Shown in pieces: positions 1 through 11,710 of a DNA stretch of 64,000 nt (position 1 is the stretch's first letter; every line of letters starts with the position of its first letter). The DNA is from Poa pratensis (Eukaryota > Streptophyta > Magnoliopsida > Poales > Poaceae). Where the stretch lies: assembly GCA_947311845.1 (NCBI GenBank), contig CAMZMU010000111.1, positions 23,225,023 to 23,289,022 of the forward strand, in the 5' to 3' direction. The notes beneath the pieces were generated by a model. That model was not told where the DNA came from. It saw only the letters and a program-made list of their open reading frames with translations, and searched no databases. The position numbers and the translations under genes are program-made.

Positions 1-359
1 TCTTTCCCAAAGGGATCCATGTTGAGCTACGGGATTAAGTTTCCTGCTCGGTTGATACCTAATTTGATCGCCAAGGTGCACTAGTAAAGCGCCAGAAGGG
101 CCCCCCAAAAGGCCAAAAGGATACATTGGACTGGAGTAGGACCGGCAGTATATTATCTGCCAAAAAGGTAGTGCTGCTCCATGCCATGCATGCTTAGTTT
201 TGATTATGTTATCCGCTGTTAGGATTTTTTCCCTTTTGCAGATCTGGGGCTTCGCTTTCTGGTAAAGACTATCTGGACGTCATCTCTCTCCCGTTTCTTC
301 TTGCCGACGTGCCAATCTTAAACTTATATACGGACGATTGTGCCGGAAAGTCGTTTTTG

Positions 360-960
360 GCTCTCCCGACCTCGACCTCTAGTGCTACCTCTGTTTAACA
401 AAAAAAATCAAAATTCATATTAGTATGTTTTTAAAAAATCTGATAAAAATCATGCATGTTGTTAATGATGTATCACAGAAATCTGCAAAATCTGAGTTTG
501 AAATATTTAATATTTTAGGCTACAAAAAAATAAAATCTTGTATAATTTGGAGATTTGAAAGTGAGTACATTTAATCTCCAAAATAGACAAGATTTTGTCA
601 TTTTTTGCATAGCTCAGAAAATAAAGTACTCCATTTTCTGTAGTATTTCAAATCGATTTTTTGCGCTTTTGTTTGTGGATACTTGACTGATGACATGTAT
701 GATTTTATTTTTCAGTTTTTTCTGAATTTCTGTTTTTTTAATAGAGGGAGCACTAGCCCCAGGAGCAATAAATCTCAACTCTAAATGTTACACATGTTCT
801 CTAGATACATACACAAATGAGTGAACATACACATGAAATGTGTCTAGATACATTTGTGTACATGTGTATGTGGACAAAGTCTAAAACATCTTATATTTAA
901 GAACGGAGGGAGTACACAAAAAAAAAGTTAACTAATGGAGGTTAACTAACTAAAGTTAAG
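360..960. other. AT-rich non-coding stretch with degraded Stowaway
   Basis: This is AT-rich sequence shared with 27230-27790, with no coding potential. Positions 781-912 hold a Stowaway MITE that has lost its left terminus. The complete sister copy is at 27618-27777. The surviving right end reads GGAGGGAG followed by TA. Confidence 0.6.
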
Positions 961-1129
961 ATCGATGGAGGTGGTCACTACATCGTTTCCCGTTTTCTCG
1001 TGCCATATCCAGTCCATTTCACTATCATTTGCCCTTCAATTTGGCATGGGAGGGGGCTTCCGTAGGCGAACCCCCTCTCCCCTCTCCTTTTTATTCTGGC
1101 CATCGATCCTCTTCTGAATATTGTTGATA

Positions 1130-2069
1130 TGGCCACCTAGAGAGTGCTCTCGCGTGGGTTGTCTAGGAGGGGCGCATACATTCAGACGTCGCTCCATGCC
1201 GATGATGCGGCGATTTTCTTAGCCCCGGTTCAGGAGACTAGCTTACGAAAATTCTTCATGGATTTGGAGACATCACGGATCTAGTGACAAATTTAGAAAT
1301 ATGTACGGTTGCGCCTATAAGGTGCGAGGATTTGGACCTCCCTCGTCTGCTCCAGAGTTTCCGGCTCTCATCAAAATATGGTGCTATCTTGGGCTCCAGC
1401 TTTTGGTGCACCGCCTTTGAAGATTGGATATTCGGCGTCTTGAGAAAAAAAGTGATTGCAAAAATGATCCCATGGGAGGGTAAAAATATGAACACGTCCG
1501 TCTGGACTGCTTTGGAGAAATCGGTGTTGTCTTCAATGGCCACATTCTACCTTACCACGTTTTATCAGGGCCTTTTTTTGGGTGGGTATGGACAAAGCGG
1601 TGGCAAGTGCGAAGGTAATTGGAAAACTGTTTGCCGCCCAACAAATCTCGAAGGCCTGGGCATGCTTGATATGGAACGATAGCCCTTCGGCTTTGATGGC
1701 CCTGGCTTGAGTGGATATATCTGCATATGGCTTGGTTTGGTCTCGGCAATCCATGTGACGACAAAGACATGATCGTTTCTACGCAAAACCTAGAATCAAT
1801 CGTTGGATATGGGCACCCGCTGGTCCCCTATCTCCGCCACTGTTTACCATACCGAGGATTGTTGGCTCCAAGATCAAGAAGGAATCGAGAAACTGTTGTC
1901 GGCGGGTGCCAAGCATACTTGAGTAATACTATTTTACTGCCATAGTAGATATTTGTTTTAAGACATGGTCATGTTGTTATGTCGACCCCCTCTAACTATG
2001 TGAACCGTATGTTAGCGTTTTCTTAGTTATAATGAGATGAGCCAAAATTTTGCCTCCGTTAAAAAAAAA
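1130..2069 (+). pseudogene. LINE (L1-type) 3' remnant with RT fragment
   Basis: A broken plus-strand reading frame around 1180-1700 resembles the C-terminal part of a plant L1-type reverse transcriptase. It contains SLHADDAAIFLAP, where the YADD-like catalytic motif is encoded at 1195-1206 with the aspartates at 1201-1206. Downstream stretches typical of these proteins follow (VAPIRCEDLDL, then LEKSVLSS). Frameshifts and stops make it non-functional. The sequence ends near 2069 in a run of A preceded by a T/A-rich 3' end, as expected for a LINE. The 5' part is absent. A shorter sister copy is at 27985-28440. The LINE assignment is by motif recognition only. Confidence 0.6.
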
Positions 2070-2239
2070 CATTGATACACGCAAAAGAAAACGTACACTG
2101 CTGTATTGGACCCATTTTCCTTCATATCTGGTGAAAATTCTGAGCTACACAAATTCCCAGTTGGGCCGTATGGTCGTTCCAAAATTTTAGATAGTGCCAA
2201 CCCGCATTTTCTGTGGCCCCATTTCCCTTGCGCTAAACG

Positions 2240-3100
2240 GCCGCACCTTGTTTCTCGCCATCGTCTAGAATCACAATCACAGAGGCAACGCCATCATGCA
2301 CACACACCGGTTTCTAACCGTCAATTAAAAAAAAAAATATGCACACACACCGGTTGGCAGTAACTTTGCTCTTCTATCGCTGCCAATCCAGATCGCGACC
2401 GATCACTACCGCAGTACAGAGGTCCTTCTTGATCACGATCGATGTCCATGAGACGACGGATAACGATGAACGAACCCAGCCCCAGTGCACGATCAATAGC
2501 TGGATAAGGCAAACACAGCCAACGGTGCAGGTGTTGACCGGTCATCGCATGCACCTGACATCGATCTACGTACGGAGAAATCAAGTCTCTGATGTGTGCA
2601 TCGATCGAGCAGGGTAGCAGGATGTCTCCGAACCAACGACTCCGTCGCCATTAAAGCTCGCAGTGCAAGGTCGTCTTCTCTTTTTAATTGCTCGAGCCTT
2701 GTCGATCAGCTGGTCCGTAATTTCCTCATCCTGGCCTGACCCAGTAGCCCCTCGAAGCTTTCACCAGTTCCCTGGAGGAATTTCCGCGGCTTTTTACAGC
2801 CCACGTAGTACGTAACTTCACCTTGTACAAGCTCGGCAATGTCGTAGCGATTAGACTTTCATCATTTCGCCAACGCCAACGCAAAAGACAAGTTTAGCTG
2901 ATTTACGGCGCGCAATATTTTTTGTTTTACGATTCGTTTTCAACGTATGCGCGGATGCCTTACGTCGACCGATCGCAGTGTCCTCTAGGGTTCTCTCTCT
3001 GTTGCCATTTTGTCTCCGATCCTAGCGTATTTAAGTAGCTCTCGGAATATGAGTAGTTGTTTGCGTGTAGCCGCCTCTTCATAGCTCGATGAATATAGGT
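2240..3100. repeat. Q block, copy 1
   Basis: Non-coding block conserved at 19430-20820 and 28455-29400. No ORF, RNA gene or known repeat family is recognised. The stretch near 2960-3060 is the empty site for the 145-bp MITE found at 29189-29333. Confidence 0.6.
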
Positions 3101-3179
3101 ACAGGACGCTGAGTAGTGAGATTTCCGGAGTAGGGCACGGTGTTTTGGCTCATAGATCTATATGCACCCATTATGTAAA

Positions 3180-3740
3180 GATATTTTTAAATACATTTTA
3201 AAATATAAAAGAATCTATAAAAAGATGGATGAACATCCATACATTTTTTTCGAACATATTCACAAAAAAAGATATTTGTTTGTGGCCTGTATAAAAGCAA
3301 AAAAAAAAATGTCGCGTATAAAGTCATTTTGAAACACCGGGATTTGTCTCTTTTACACAAGGTACAAAAAAATTCTTTTTCCCACGAAACTTTTTTTTGT
3401 TTAGAATTTTTTAACATTTTACAATACGAACTTTATGCAGCAGAAGCATATGTTCCTATGACCCAAAGGAAAATTTTGAAGTAGTGAGTACCATAAACAC
3501 ATTATGCACGGCAAATAAAATGTGCGGTGCGATCTCTCATGCATCATCAATTCTGCAGGACGTGTATACATACGACACGTACCCATCCGTGGACAGAAAA
3601 CACGTACTGGTTGCAGTGGCACTGACGTGCCGGGAACATATGTATGGAGAGCCGGGGATCCATCCGGCCCTTGTCGCCCCTCGTGCGCGCAGAATGGTCG
3701 AAAGTACACATATAATCGATCAGACTTGTCTTGAATAATT
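3180..3740. repeat. S block, copy 1 (truncated)
   Basis: AT-rich lead (3180-3480) followed by a GC-balanced part (3560-3740). Both recur at 29500-30060, and in part at 30860-31090 with 32235-32420. No gene is seen. The block stops abruptly near 3740, where the copy is rearranged. Confidence 0.6.
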
Positions 3741-4574
3741 GGTGTGAAAACATAATCGATGTATCACACCGCCCGATCGACGACCATGACAACTGTTTAC
3801 CCATATTTTTCTCCTGAACGCTTCTGTAAGCCGTGTAGAATAGTAAGCGGTGTAGAATAAGCTAACACTGTTGAGAAGAGATGGAGCTACTATTCTCCAT
3901 GCCATGCATGCTCCGGCGGGGCGCACACATGGCCGGCCGGGCCATGCTGCGGTGTTGCGCTTGTGCATGCATCAGCGATCCAGCGATCAGACGGCCAGGC
4001 GCGTCCTTTCTCGGGTGACGAGACTGTTTGCGGTGCTATGCGCGGGCGCTGCGATATGTTTAGGGAGCGGTCGCCTGATCATTTTTCAGATTAACTTGGA
4101 GCTGGAACTCGCAAGACCAGGTGTGCCATCCCGGCCTTCGATCTCAGCAAAGCTCGACCGCTCCATGGGGTCCACCCGATCCAATATCTACCTAGTTTCT
4201 TGGAGAGGATGAAAGCGGACGGTCGTTGCCAGTCGGCATCATCATTGTCTTTTTTTTTTGAATTTGGCATCATCATTGTCATTAACACCACAAAATGCAA
4301 GTAATTATGGAACGCCAGTGTCGACACACGTTTTTGGTTAGTTAGGTGCACCTCCTTGGCCTCCTCCGTGATGCGCGCGTTTAATCGTTCCTCCTAGATC
4401 AGCTCGTGCGGCGAAAATCGTTGGGAAGCCGGCGGAGTTTGACCGGAAACGTCCGGCGGGCCAGAGCGCCGCGCTTTGTGCTGACTTTTGTGTTGCCGGC
4501 TCTCCCCTCCCGCGCACACACGACGCCGATCCCGTGCCCGGTGGGATGTTCACTACTAGATATCACAATATAGC

Positions 4575-4960
4575 CGAGGGTCAGTTTACCGTCGGCTATT
4601 TGAGTTTACCGTCGAATATGTCTATAAGCGACGGTGCACCGTCGGCTATCTCCCGTCGGCGATGCTCGGTCGGCCATTACACTTACAGCCGACGGTACGG
4701 TCGGGTAACATATTACCCCACGGTCATTAACTGACGGGAAGCGGTCGGTCATGTTCTGGCCATTGGCAGTCCAGTGGACACTCGGCAACACTTGTAGCTG
4801 ACAGTGTACGGTTGGGTATAACGGTTCCGACAGTAATTTTGCCCCGTCGGATATTGTGATCAGCGACGGTTTGTTGACCCATCGGTATTAGTTATAGCTG
4901 AAGAGAGAACCAACCAGTCAGTTAGAATAATTACCGACGGTGCAGACAATCCATCAGAAT
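4575..4960. repeat. CACTA left subterminal repeats
   Basis: Multiple direct and inverted copies of an approximately 11-bp motif, CCGTCGGCTAT or a close variant, are spaced a few tens of bases apart next to the left CACTA terminus. They are probably binding sites for the element's DNA-binding protein. Confidence 0.85.
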
Positions 4961-6179
4961 TGGTACAAATGAGAGCAAAATGTAATTCAGAACCTCAATA
5001 TTTCAGAATAATAGCATTTCAGAAACAACGCGACCACACATGACTCAGTAACATATAATATATTTCGAGTGACCACATATAATATTTTTCAAGTGACCTC
5101 ACAAACAGTATGATTCATCTAGAAAATGTCAAATGCAAACTGAACAATAAATCAAGATCATAATGGTTCAAACATTCGGCATACGCTAAATCTGAAAAAC
5201 TTCAGAACGTCGCTCTGTTGACACCAATAATCTTCACCATCATCACCATAGTTATCATAACGCCCACCACCATCTTGATCATAATCCTCATTGACGTGCT
5301 CTTAGCCATAGCCATAGGCATCATCATCACCCTCAAAAGTGAACAACACATGATATATTTTTTCTTCCTGGGCCACCAATAACTTCTATTTTAATGCTCT
5401 TGCCGCCTCACAAGCATATAGTTAGCATATACCGATCTTTGGAATAGTTTACAAGCTAGAGAATTTGCATCAAACTAACCTTTTCAGATTCATGTTGACT
5501 ATCAGAATCTCTTCTCGTTTCACATCCGACTTCAGAATCCGATGTGGCCTGTATATAACACAAAACACACCAAACCGACTTCAGAATCAGCATATTCTGA
5601 TGATAACAGGTTTTCTTCGGACAGATTCAAGCACAAACACACCAAACCGACCAAATGATGGAACATATTTGCTTACGAGTAGTAGCTTGCCATCAGACTA
5701 GAAGCACTAGTTACTTGATGGAAAAACACAGAAAGGTACTCGTGTATATGTTCAAATAGATCACAATACTGAGAACGTACTAAATTATCATGCACCTAAA
5801 TTACTCCATGAATAGAGTATTCACAACTTCAAGATATCAATAGTGCCAGTTCTACTGCACTTCTTCATTTCAGTGTACATAAATGTGAAAAAGTTAGTAC
5901 AGCAAACACAAATACAGAAACCATGCTTTAATAAACCCCGGTACGTGGCAATAATAGTATCAGTGTTTTGCTTTGCTGGTAATTTAGTTAAAATCCACGT
6001 ATCATCAACCTATCTAATCAAGATCAAGGAAGTTGTACAGAACAAAGGTATTCACGCGAGTAGGAATATAAAAGTGGACATAATCTAGTCTCCAGCTAGC
6101 ACATGGATGATCACAACAAATTAAATAGCTTTGTGCATGGCTGTGGACAGAACAAAGAATTCTAAGTTCTAGTACCCAT

Positions 6180-7230
6180 CGACCTATTTCAGAATTCTCG
6201 AAGCATCTACGGAAACCATTCTTATAGGTGGATGTACTTACCCAAAATTCTTCCCCAATTTTGGAAGCTGCCGGTATAACTCCTGTACCAGGAGACCACT
6301 TGTAGTCCTCCCAACACAACACTGGTTTTCGATCACCAGCTGGACCAATTGACTCCGGATACATCTGGCGTACTAATGCACCTTGCACAGTTGCACTGTT
6401 GATGGTTCACGAGCAGTGTAAGGGTGCTTTTTCCATAGACTGTTACGAATACAGAATAAAGAAAGTTAGCATATGAATATTGCTCCAACAAGAACTAAAC
6501 CATTTGAAATACTTAATACTAACATTCCCTCAGGAACTATAAGGGCCGATCAATTTCCTCCAGTTTATCACCAGCTTGTTTCTTAGTTCTAGGAGCCCTA
6601 GCCCTTTTAGTTTGCTCAGCTGATTCAGATGATCCGTTGTTGTTTTCCACAGAGGCACTAGAAGAAGATCTGTTCGACCTGGTTATTGAGGTAGGACTAT
6701 GACTCAGCCGGCCAGTCCTGTTACATGGTTACAAAATTCATGCTATTATATATGAAAATGACAAGTAAACCAGTACAAATGCATGCGAGTGAGAACGAAA
6801 TGAAACATTCTGTAAATCAATTCTCTTCATGTCCATGTGTCTCACAAACCTAATTCGCCCCAAACTTGGTCGACAAAAAAAATGAAAATCAAGATCACTC
6901 GCGCAACAAGACACGTCCCGAAATAAAAATTCATCAAACAATTTATCTAGAGCTGCACAAAAAGAATTGCAATCAATAAACATTGAACAACCAGCACACA
7001 CAAAAGCACATAGTCATATTTCGGCCAGTGTCAATGTGAGAGACAGAGAGACAGGGAAAGAGGGGGGAGAAGAGAGGTGTACCTTGGTGTCCCACTGTGA
7101 TTGCTAGCTGCGTGCCGATTGGTCGGCCATTGAAGAGCTTCGGTCCACCCGTCGTGGAGCAAGCAGACGAGCAAGGCCCTAGATCGGTTCTGGAGAACGA
7201 AGACGAGGATGAGTTTGTTTTGGAAGGGAA
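6180..7230 (-). pseudogene. TNP1-like CACTA gene remnant
   Basis: Coding-like segments lie on the minus strand inside the CACTA element. One (about 6388-6245) reads GALVRQMYPESIG, then WEDYKWSPG, then IGEEFW, followed directly by a GTAAGT donor. This resembles the plant Transposase_24 / En-Spm-associated domain. Another (about 6715-6545) is Ser/Lys/Arg-rich (SPTSITRSNRSSSSAS). A GC-rich leader lies near 7030-7250. No continuous ORF can be assembled by eye because introns and stops intervene. The family assignment is tentative, and the rest of the internal sequence (4960-6180) is AT-rich with no clear product. Confidence 0.4.
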
Positions 7231-7703
7231 TCAAGAGACTGCGGCAGTTTAGGACTTAGTTGGGGGCGTGGTGCGCCGGCGCGCGGGATTATTTCGGTGG
7301 GCGCGCCACGAAGTCTGCGCTAACTCGCCCAAAATAAGCGCGGCAGGTTCAAAATAAGCGCGTCCAATACCGGCTCTATGGCGCTACTGAAATCATTCTT
7401 CAATCGCAAAAAAAACATCATTCTTCAGAACTATTTTGCGTCAAATAATCTACAATTACTCCAAAAAAGGAAATCAAAAGATAAAAAAGGCTGGCACGGG
7501 CAGCAAACAAGATTGGGTACGGACCTGGCAACTGAACTAGGGTCGTGGCACGTTCGGACGGTGTCGAGGAAGTCGCCGTCCTTCAGGCGGGGATGGACAC
7601 GCCGCTGAACTGCGAGTAGAGATGAAAATCGGAGGGCTGACGCTGCCGACGCGATTCAACAGAGTAGGAGAGGTTGGAGGTGAGGGGAGAGGAGAGATGC
7701 TCC

Positions 7704-7793
7704 GATGCATCTGGCCACTGCCGTGAGTGAGAGTGAGGATGGGGAATCGATGCATCTGGCCATTGCCGCGAGTGAGAGTGAGGAGGGGAATCG
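7704..7793. repeat. 45-bp direct tandem duplication
   Basis: Two copies, starting GATGCATCTGGCCA at 7704 and 7749, follow each other with a period of 45 bp inside the CACTA element. They differ by only a few bases. Confidence 0.85.
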
Positions 7794-7899
7794 AAGGTGA
7801 GGGACACGTACTCTTTCTTCTGGGTCTCAAAGGGACACATGGATCAGTACACGTATAAATTTGCCCATCCGCCTTTTTATTAGACTAACCAAGTGTCCA

Positions 7900-9401
7900 T
7901 AGGGCTGGAATCGAGCCGAGCCTCGAGCCTCGGTCAGGCTCGGGAAAACTCGAGCCGAGCCCGGCTCGGCTTGCCCCTGAAAAATTAGCAGAAAGTAGGC
8001 TCGTGGCTCGGCTCGTCAGGCTCGAGGACGAGCCGAGCCGGCTCGCGAGCCGCAGCATATTTTTTTTTCTTTACACAATCGATCGATCAAAGATCAGAGT
8101 GCTGCGCTACGTTGACCCCATCGTGCCCGTGCTCTACTGCTCTCTACCTCTTCTCTCCTTCCCCATCTAGGGTTACCGCGCCGCCGGCCGCCACCACCGC
8201 CGTCCGCCGCCGGCCGCTCCCACCGCCGCCGGCCGCTCCACCGCCGCCCACTAGCTCTTCGCCTCCTCCGTAGCTCGCTTGAATCAAGGACGCCTGGACG
8301 CGCACGCCGCGTGGCGCCGTCGCCGACCTTCCAGTGGCGGCCGCCGGCCGGCCCCTACTCCCTGGCCGTCGCTCCTGTATGTTGGCGCCGTGGTGATTCC
8401 CCGCCGTCTGCCGCGGCTATGCTTGCCTGCTCCTCCGATCTCCTATTCCACTATTCTGGCCAGGGGCGCAGTGCCCGTCTTGCCCAGCATCTTCTCTGTT
8501 CCATCGTCATTCTCGGCTGATGTTTGACCTGCGCAGCTGCGGCCGCTCCTCCCCTGATGCCGCTCCTCTTCTCTGGCTGGTACGAACGCTTGGACAGTTC
8601 AATCCGATCCATGTTTTTCATTTTGCACCAAGTCCACTACCGTATGGCTAGTGCTTGTATTTAACATTTCGAGGTAGCATCCTATTCCTGTTGCTATACT
8701 CGTTCAAGCATAGAAACTACGTTTTTCTTTTTTGAGATGAGCACATGTACAGAGCAATGGAATACAGCGCGGTGCATGTGATCCTATTAGTATTCTACAA
8801 AATATTTCTCTTGCACACTGCCTGTAATTTCTGAGAATAGCTTACTATTGTTTCCTGTTTAACTGATTTTGAGTGGGAGGAACCTAATCACAGAGTAATC
8901 ATCTCTTATGTTTAATTGGTTTAATCCTATTTAAGTTTTAGGAATTGATTCAACGTGTATTATTTGGATATGGCGAGTGGGCATAAGTTTAGATGCACAT
9001 ATTCATCTAATTTTGTAGGCATACAAATTGTGGATCCATTCCAAACAAAGCGGCGACATAGGTCACAAGGTTATAATTGAGTTGCTAATCGAGCTACGGC
9101 TTATATTTGTTGAACTAAGTGCACATATTTGTGATGTATGAGAAGATGTTACGGATATATTCATGCTCTTGTTGATATAATTGTGAATTGCTACATTTTT
9201 TCCAAAGACCATGTCAAATTTTTGTATTTCATCGAGCCTTCGAGCCGGCTTGCGAGCTTTACCGAGCCGGCTTGTCGAGCCTCGAGCCTTGTCCGGGAGG
9301 TCTAGGCTTGGCTTGCTCCACCTTCGAGCCGAGCCGAGCCCGAGCCGAGCCTTGTCGAGCCCGAGCCGAGCCTCGAGCCTCGAGCTTCATGTCCAGCCCT
9401 A
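7900..9401. mobile_element. hAT transposon, non-autonomous, nested in CACTA
   Basis: The termini are TAGGGCTGGA (7900) and TCCAGCCCTA (ending 9401), flanked by the 8-bp duplication AGTGTCCA (7892-7899 and 9402-9409), which is diagnostic for hAT. Both ends carry dense arrays of GAGCCGAGCC and GGCTCGGCTCG-type repeats (7912-8050 and 9230-9390), probably transposase-binding sites. The interior has a GC-rich part (8100-8580, possibly a leader or acquired first-exon sequence) and an AT-rich part (8590-9190). No hAT transposase with a dimerisation domain is seen, so it would depend on a partner. Length 1502 bp. Confidence 0.93.
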
Positions 9402-9463
9402 AGTGTCCATTCATCAAACAAGAGTTTGACTGACCAAAACCGACTAAAATGACACACCAGAAC

Positions 9464-9536
9464 GTGTCTAGATACATTTATAAACATGTGAATATGGATA
9501 AATTCTAAAACATGTTATATTTAAAAACAGAGTGAG
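9464..9536. mobile_element. Half of a Stowaway MITE
   Basis: Matches the right half of the Stowaway family at 27618-27777 and 781-912 (shared GTCTAGATACATTT, then TCTAAAACAT) and ends GAGTGAG before TA. The left half is missing. It lies inside the CACTA element just right of the hAT. Confidence 0.55.
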
Positions 9537-10869
9537 TAGAAGTAGCCAAAGGGACCAAAATGCAAAGAATTCAAACACTCGTCACTAAGATGCGTCGTCG
9601 TTGCTAGGCCGCCGAATAGGGAAGATGAGACGTCGTCGCTCCCCAAAACGACAACGCGCCATCGTAGACAAAGCTGGTTTCTTAGCCGAAGAACTGCTCT
9701 GTCAAAGGACTTAATATGGCGCATATGTCTTTTATCTTTCCTGCGAACAATAAACCTCCGTAACGTCGATTCGTCCGACCACGTCATACAAGCCCGCCGA
9801 AGTCACCTGCCATTGTCCTCCTCCCTTTCACTATTCTAATAGATCATGTGAAACACTTATCCAACATCTCCATCGGTCTTCCGATCATCGATCTGAACAA
9901 TTCCACGATAGAACTGCATTTGGAATAATAGCTCAAAATATCACTTCAAAATTCAAGTTCTCCAATGACGAATGTGATGGGAGTATATTTTGTCTTTTTA
10001 TAATTTTCTCTTCGAAAAACAACGAATAAAACTCAAATCTGATATCCAGCCTGAGAATTCAAAATGGATATCCCGGTCATAATCCCAAACACCCACTTCA
10101 TTAGCCCCATCGGCAATTGAATAAAAAACCGAGGGCCAACTTATACCGTCGGCTATATTATTCACCCTCGGGTATTGTCTCGTATGACCGACGGTTAGTA
10201 TTTCACCATCGGTAATTTTAACTTATAGCCGAGAGTTCTGTTTCAACCGTCGGCTATTTTGAAAAATATCCGACCGTGGTAGATGTACTGTCGGATATTA
10301 CTACGAACCGTAGGCTATTACTCGTTAATGCCCGAGTGATGTTTCATTCCCGTCGGCTATCTGAAACACCGTCGGCTATACTTTATAATATCCGACAGTT
10401 CGGCTTAAACCGTCGGTAATCTGCGGCACCGTCGGTCATTAGGGTAATAGCCGACCGTCCGTCGGTTATTAAATTTCACCGTCGGAAATAAGGGGATTTC
10501 TAGTAGTGGTTTCCCGGCATGAGCACAGCGTCAAAAACGCCGGGGACTATTTGCGTGCGTGGAAGAGTCAAAGTGGAGTAGAAACGTGGGGGTGTCGTGG
10601 ATTTGTGCTGGATAAGTTGGGAGAAAAGAGGTGGAAATGTAGTTGGATGCACGTACGTGTCCATCAGAGTAGCTAGCTAGATAGAGCCGCCGAAAGGCAG
10701 TGTAGAGATGGGAGGGTTTGGTGACAGGGACGTGCGGTCGTCGTCGTCGTCGCCGTCTCCAGCGAACACGGCCGGGCGCCATCGACGTGGTGGAACTGGA
10801 ACATGGTACTCAATCTCCGTGGCCTGACAACGTGCGTCGCCGTTGACCGACTGCAAACGAAAACAAAGC

Positions 10870-11710
10870 AAGAGGCCCGATCGACGACCATGACAGCTGT
10901 TTATCCATGCATATTTTTCTTCCGAACGCTTCAGTAAGCCGTGTAGAATAAGCTTACACTGTTCCGAAGAGATGGAGCTACTATTCTCGAAAGAATAGTG
11001 CGCACCTTGCTAACGTGGGCAGTGGTAAGTGTAACCACCTAGCTTATCCTGACGGATGACGGTGCTCCTACTTGCTCTTCCTACAGCAAATACTAATCGC
11101 TAACGTTTACGAGTCGCTAATTGGATTGCTTTGATTATCCAATGAAGTCTGAACCCGTGATCTCTGTCAAGATCCCCGCCCCGTTTAAATACAACAAAAC
11201 GCTGCCTTCACGTTCTACGCAAGCCCGGCCCCACACCGCGATACTAATCCGTTGATCCACGGCATGAAGTTTCCTGGCTCTCGATACCTAATTCGATCAC
11301 CAAAGCAAAGACTAAACAAAACCAAAGTCCATCGGGTCCCTACCTATCTAGCCTGCTAGCTAAAAGTACAGACTAAAGTAGGACCGACCGGTGGGGTGTT
11401 TAGTAGTAATCCGTGAAAAGTCAGCACTGTGCTAGCTGCTCCATACATCATGCATGGTCGATTTGATTATGTTATCCGGTCTTAGGATTTGTCCAATCCA
11501 GATCTCGCGCTTTATATACTTTCCGGTGAAGATCGACTCGGGACGTCGATCTCTCACCGTTTTTGTTCTTACCGACGTGCAGAAGTTGCTTACCCATCAA
11601 TGCATGTATATGTACGCATACATGGGCTCATGGACCGTACAACTACTGAACTCAGTGTATATACACGAAGGAATTAAGAGTATGGCTAGGTATAATCGCT
11701 GGTGGTAGAT
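10870..11710 (+). promoter_or_regulatory. P block, copy 2: promoter-like, TATA-like box at 11183
   Basis: This 0.8-kb block is conserved in four places (1-360, 10870-11710, 26295-27200, 37310-38130). It contains an AT box GTTTAAATAC at 11183-11192, conserved at 26472-26481 and 37604-37613, followed by a conserved GCTGCCTTCACGT stretch. An 84-codon ORF begins 260 bp downstream (11454-11708) and is nearly identical to the one at 37878-38132. It resembles a core promoter with leader, but no known product follows, so the promoter role is inferred only from conservation and the AT box. Confidence 0.3.

Larger units (their letters stand above)
4551..10508. mobile_element. CACTA transposon, non-autonomous
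   Basis: The element starts CACTACTAG at 4551 and ends with the inverted form CTAGTAGTG at 10508. A 3-bp target duplication GTT flanks it (4548-4550 and 10509-10511). Both ends are packed with subterminal repeats built on CCGTCGGCTAT and its complement (about 4575-4960 and 10130-10500), the usual transposase-binding architecture of En/Spm elements. The uninterrupted target is visible at about 23050-23075 and 36958-36980, so the insertion is certain. Only remnants of a TNP1-like gene (minus strand, 6180-7230) are seen and no TNPD-type transposase. A hAT element is nested at 7900-9401. Length is 5958 bp, of which 1502 bp is the hAT. Confidence 0.95.
1..10870. repeat. Tandem segmental unit, copy 1 (rearranged)
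   Basis: This is the first, incomplete copy of a non-coding unit that recurs at about 10870, 26295 and 37310. It starts inside the P block (promoter-like part), passes through a LINE-bearing stretch, then Q (2240-3100) and S (3240-3740). At about 3740 it jumps to a P-front fragment (3750-3895), and at about 3895 to the block matching 22380-22850 and 35060-36700. So this copy has lost or reordered several kilobases. It resumes normal order at 4350 and is interrupted by the CACTA element at 4551-10508. No host ORF is recognisable in it. Alignment was by eye, so block borders are good to tens of bases only. Confidence 0.75.

Noticed and set aside
8279..8527. Possible host exon inside the hAT element
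   Set aside because: GC-rich with Pro/Arg-rich translations in two frames, but no recognisable domain or splice sites. It may be just the element's leader.
10531..10891. Minus-strand reading frames with a DDDDD run, partly shared with 37060-37263
   Set aside because: The shared part is a GTC/GAC microsatellite plus block homology. Frames and stops differ between copies, so a conserved protein is not supported.
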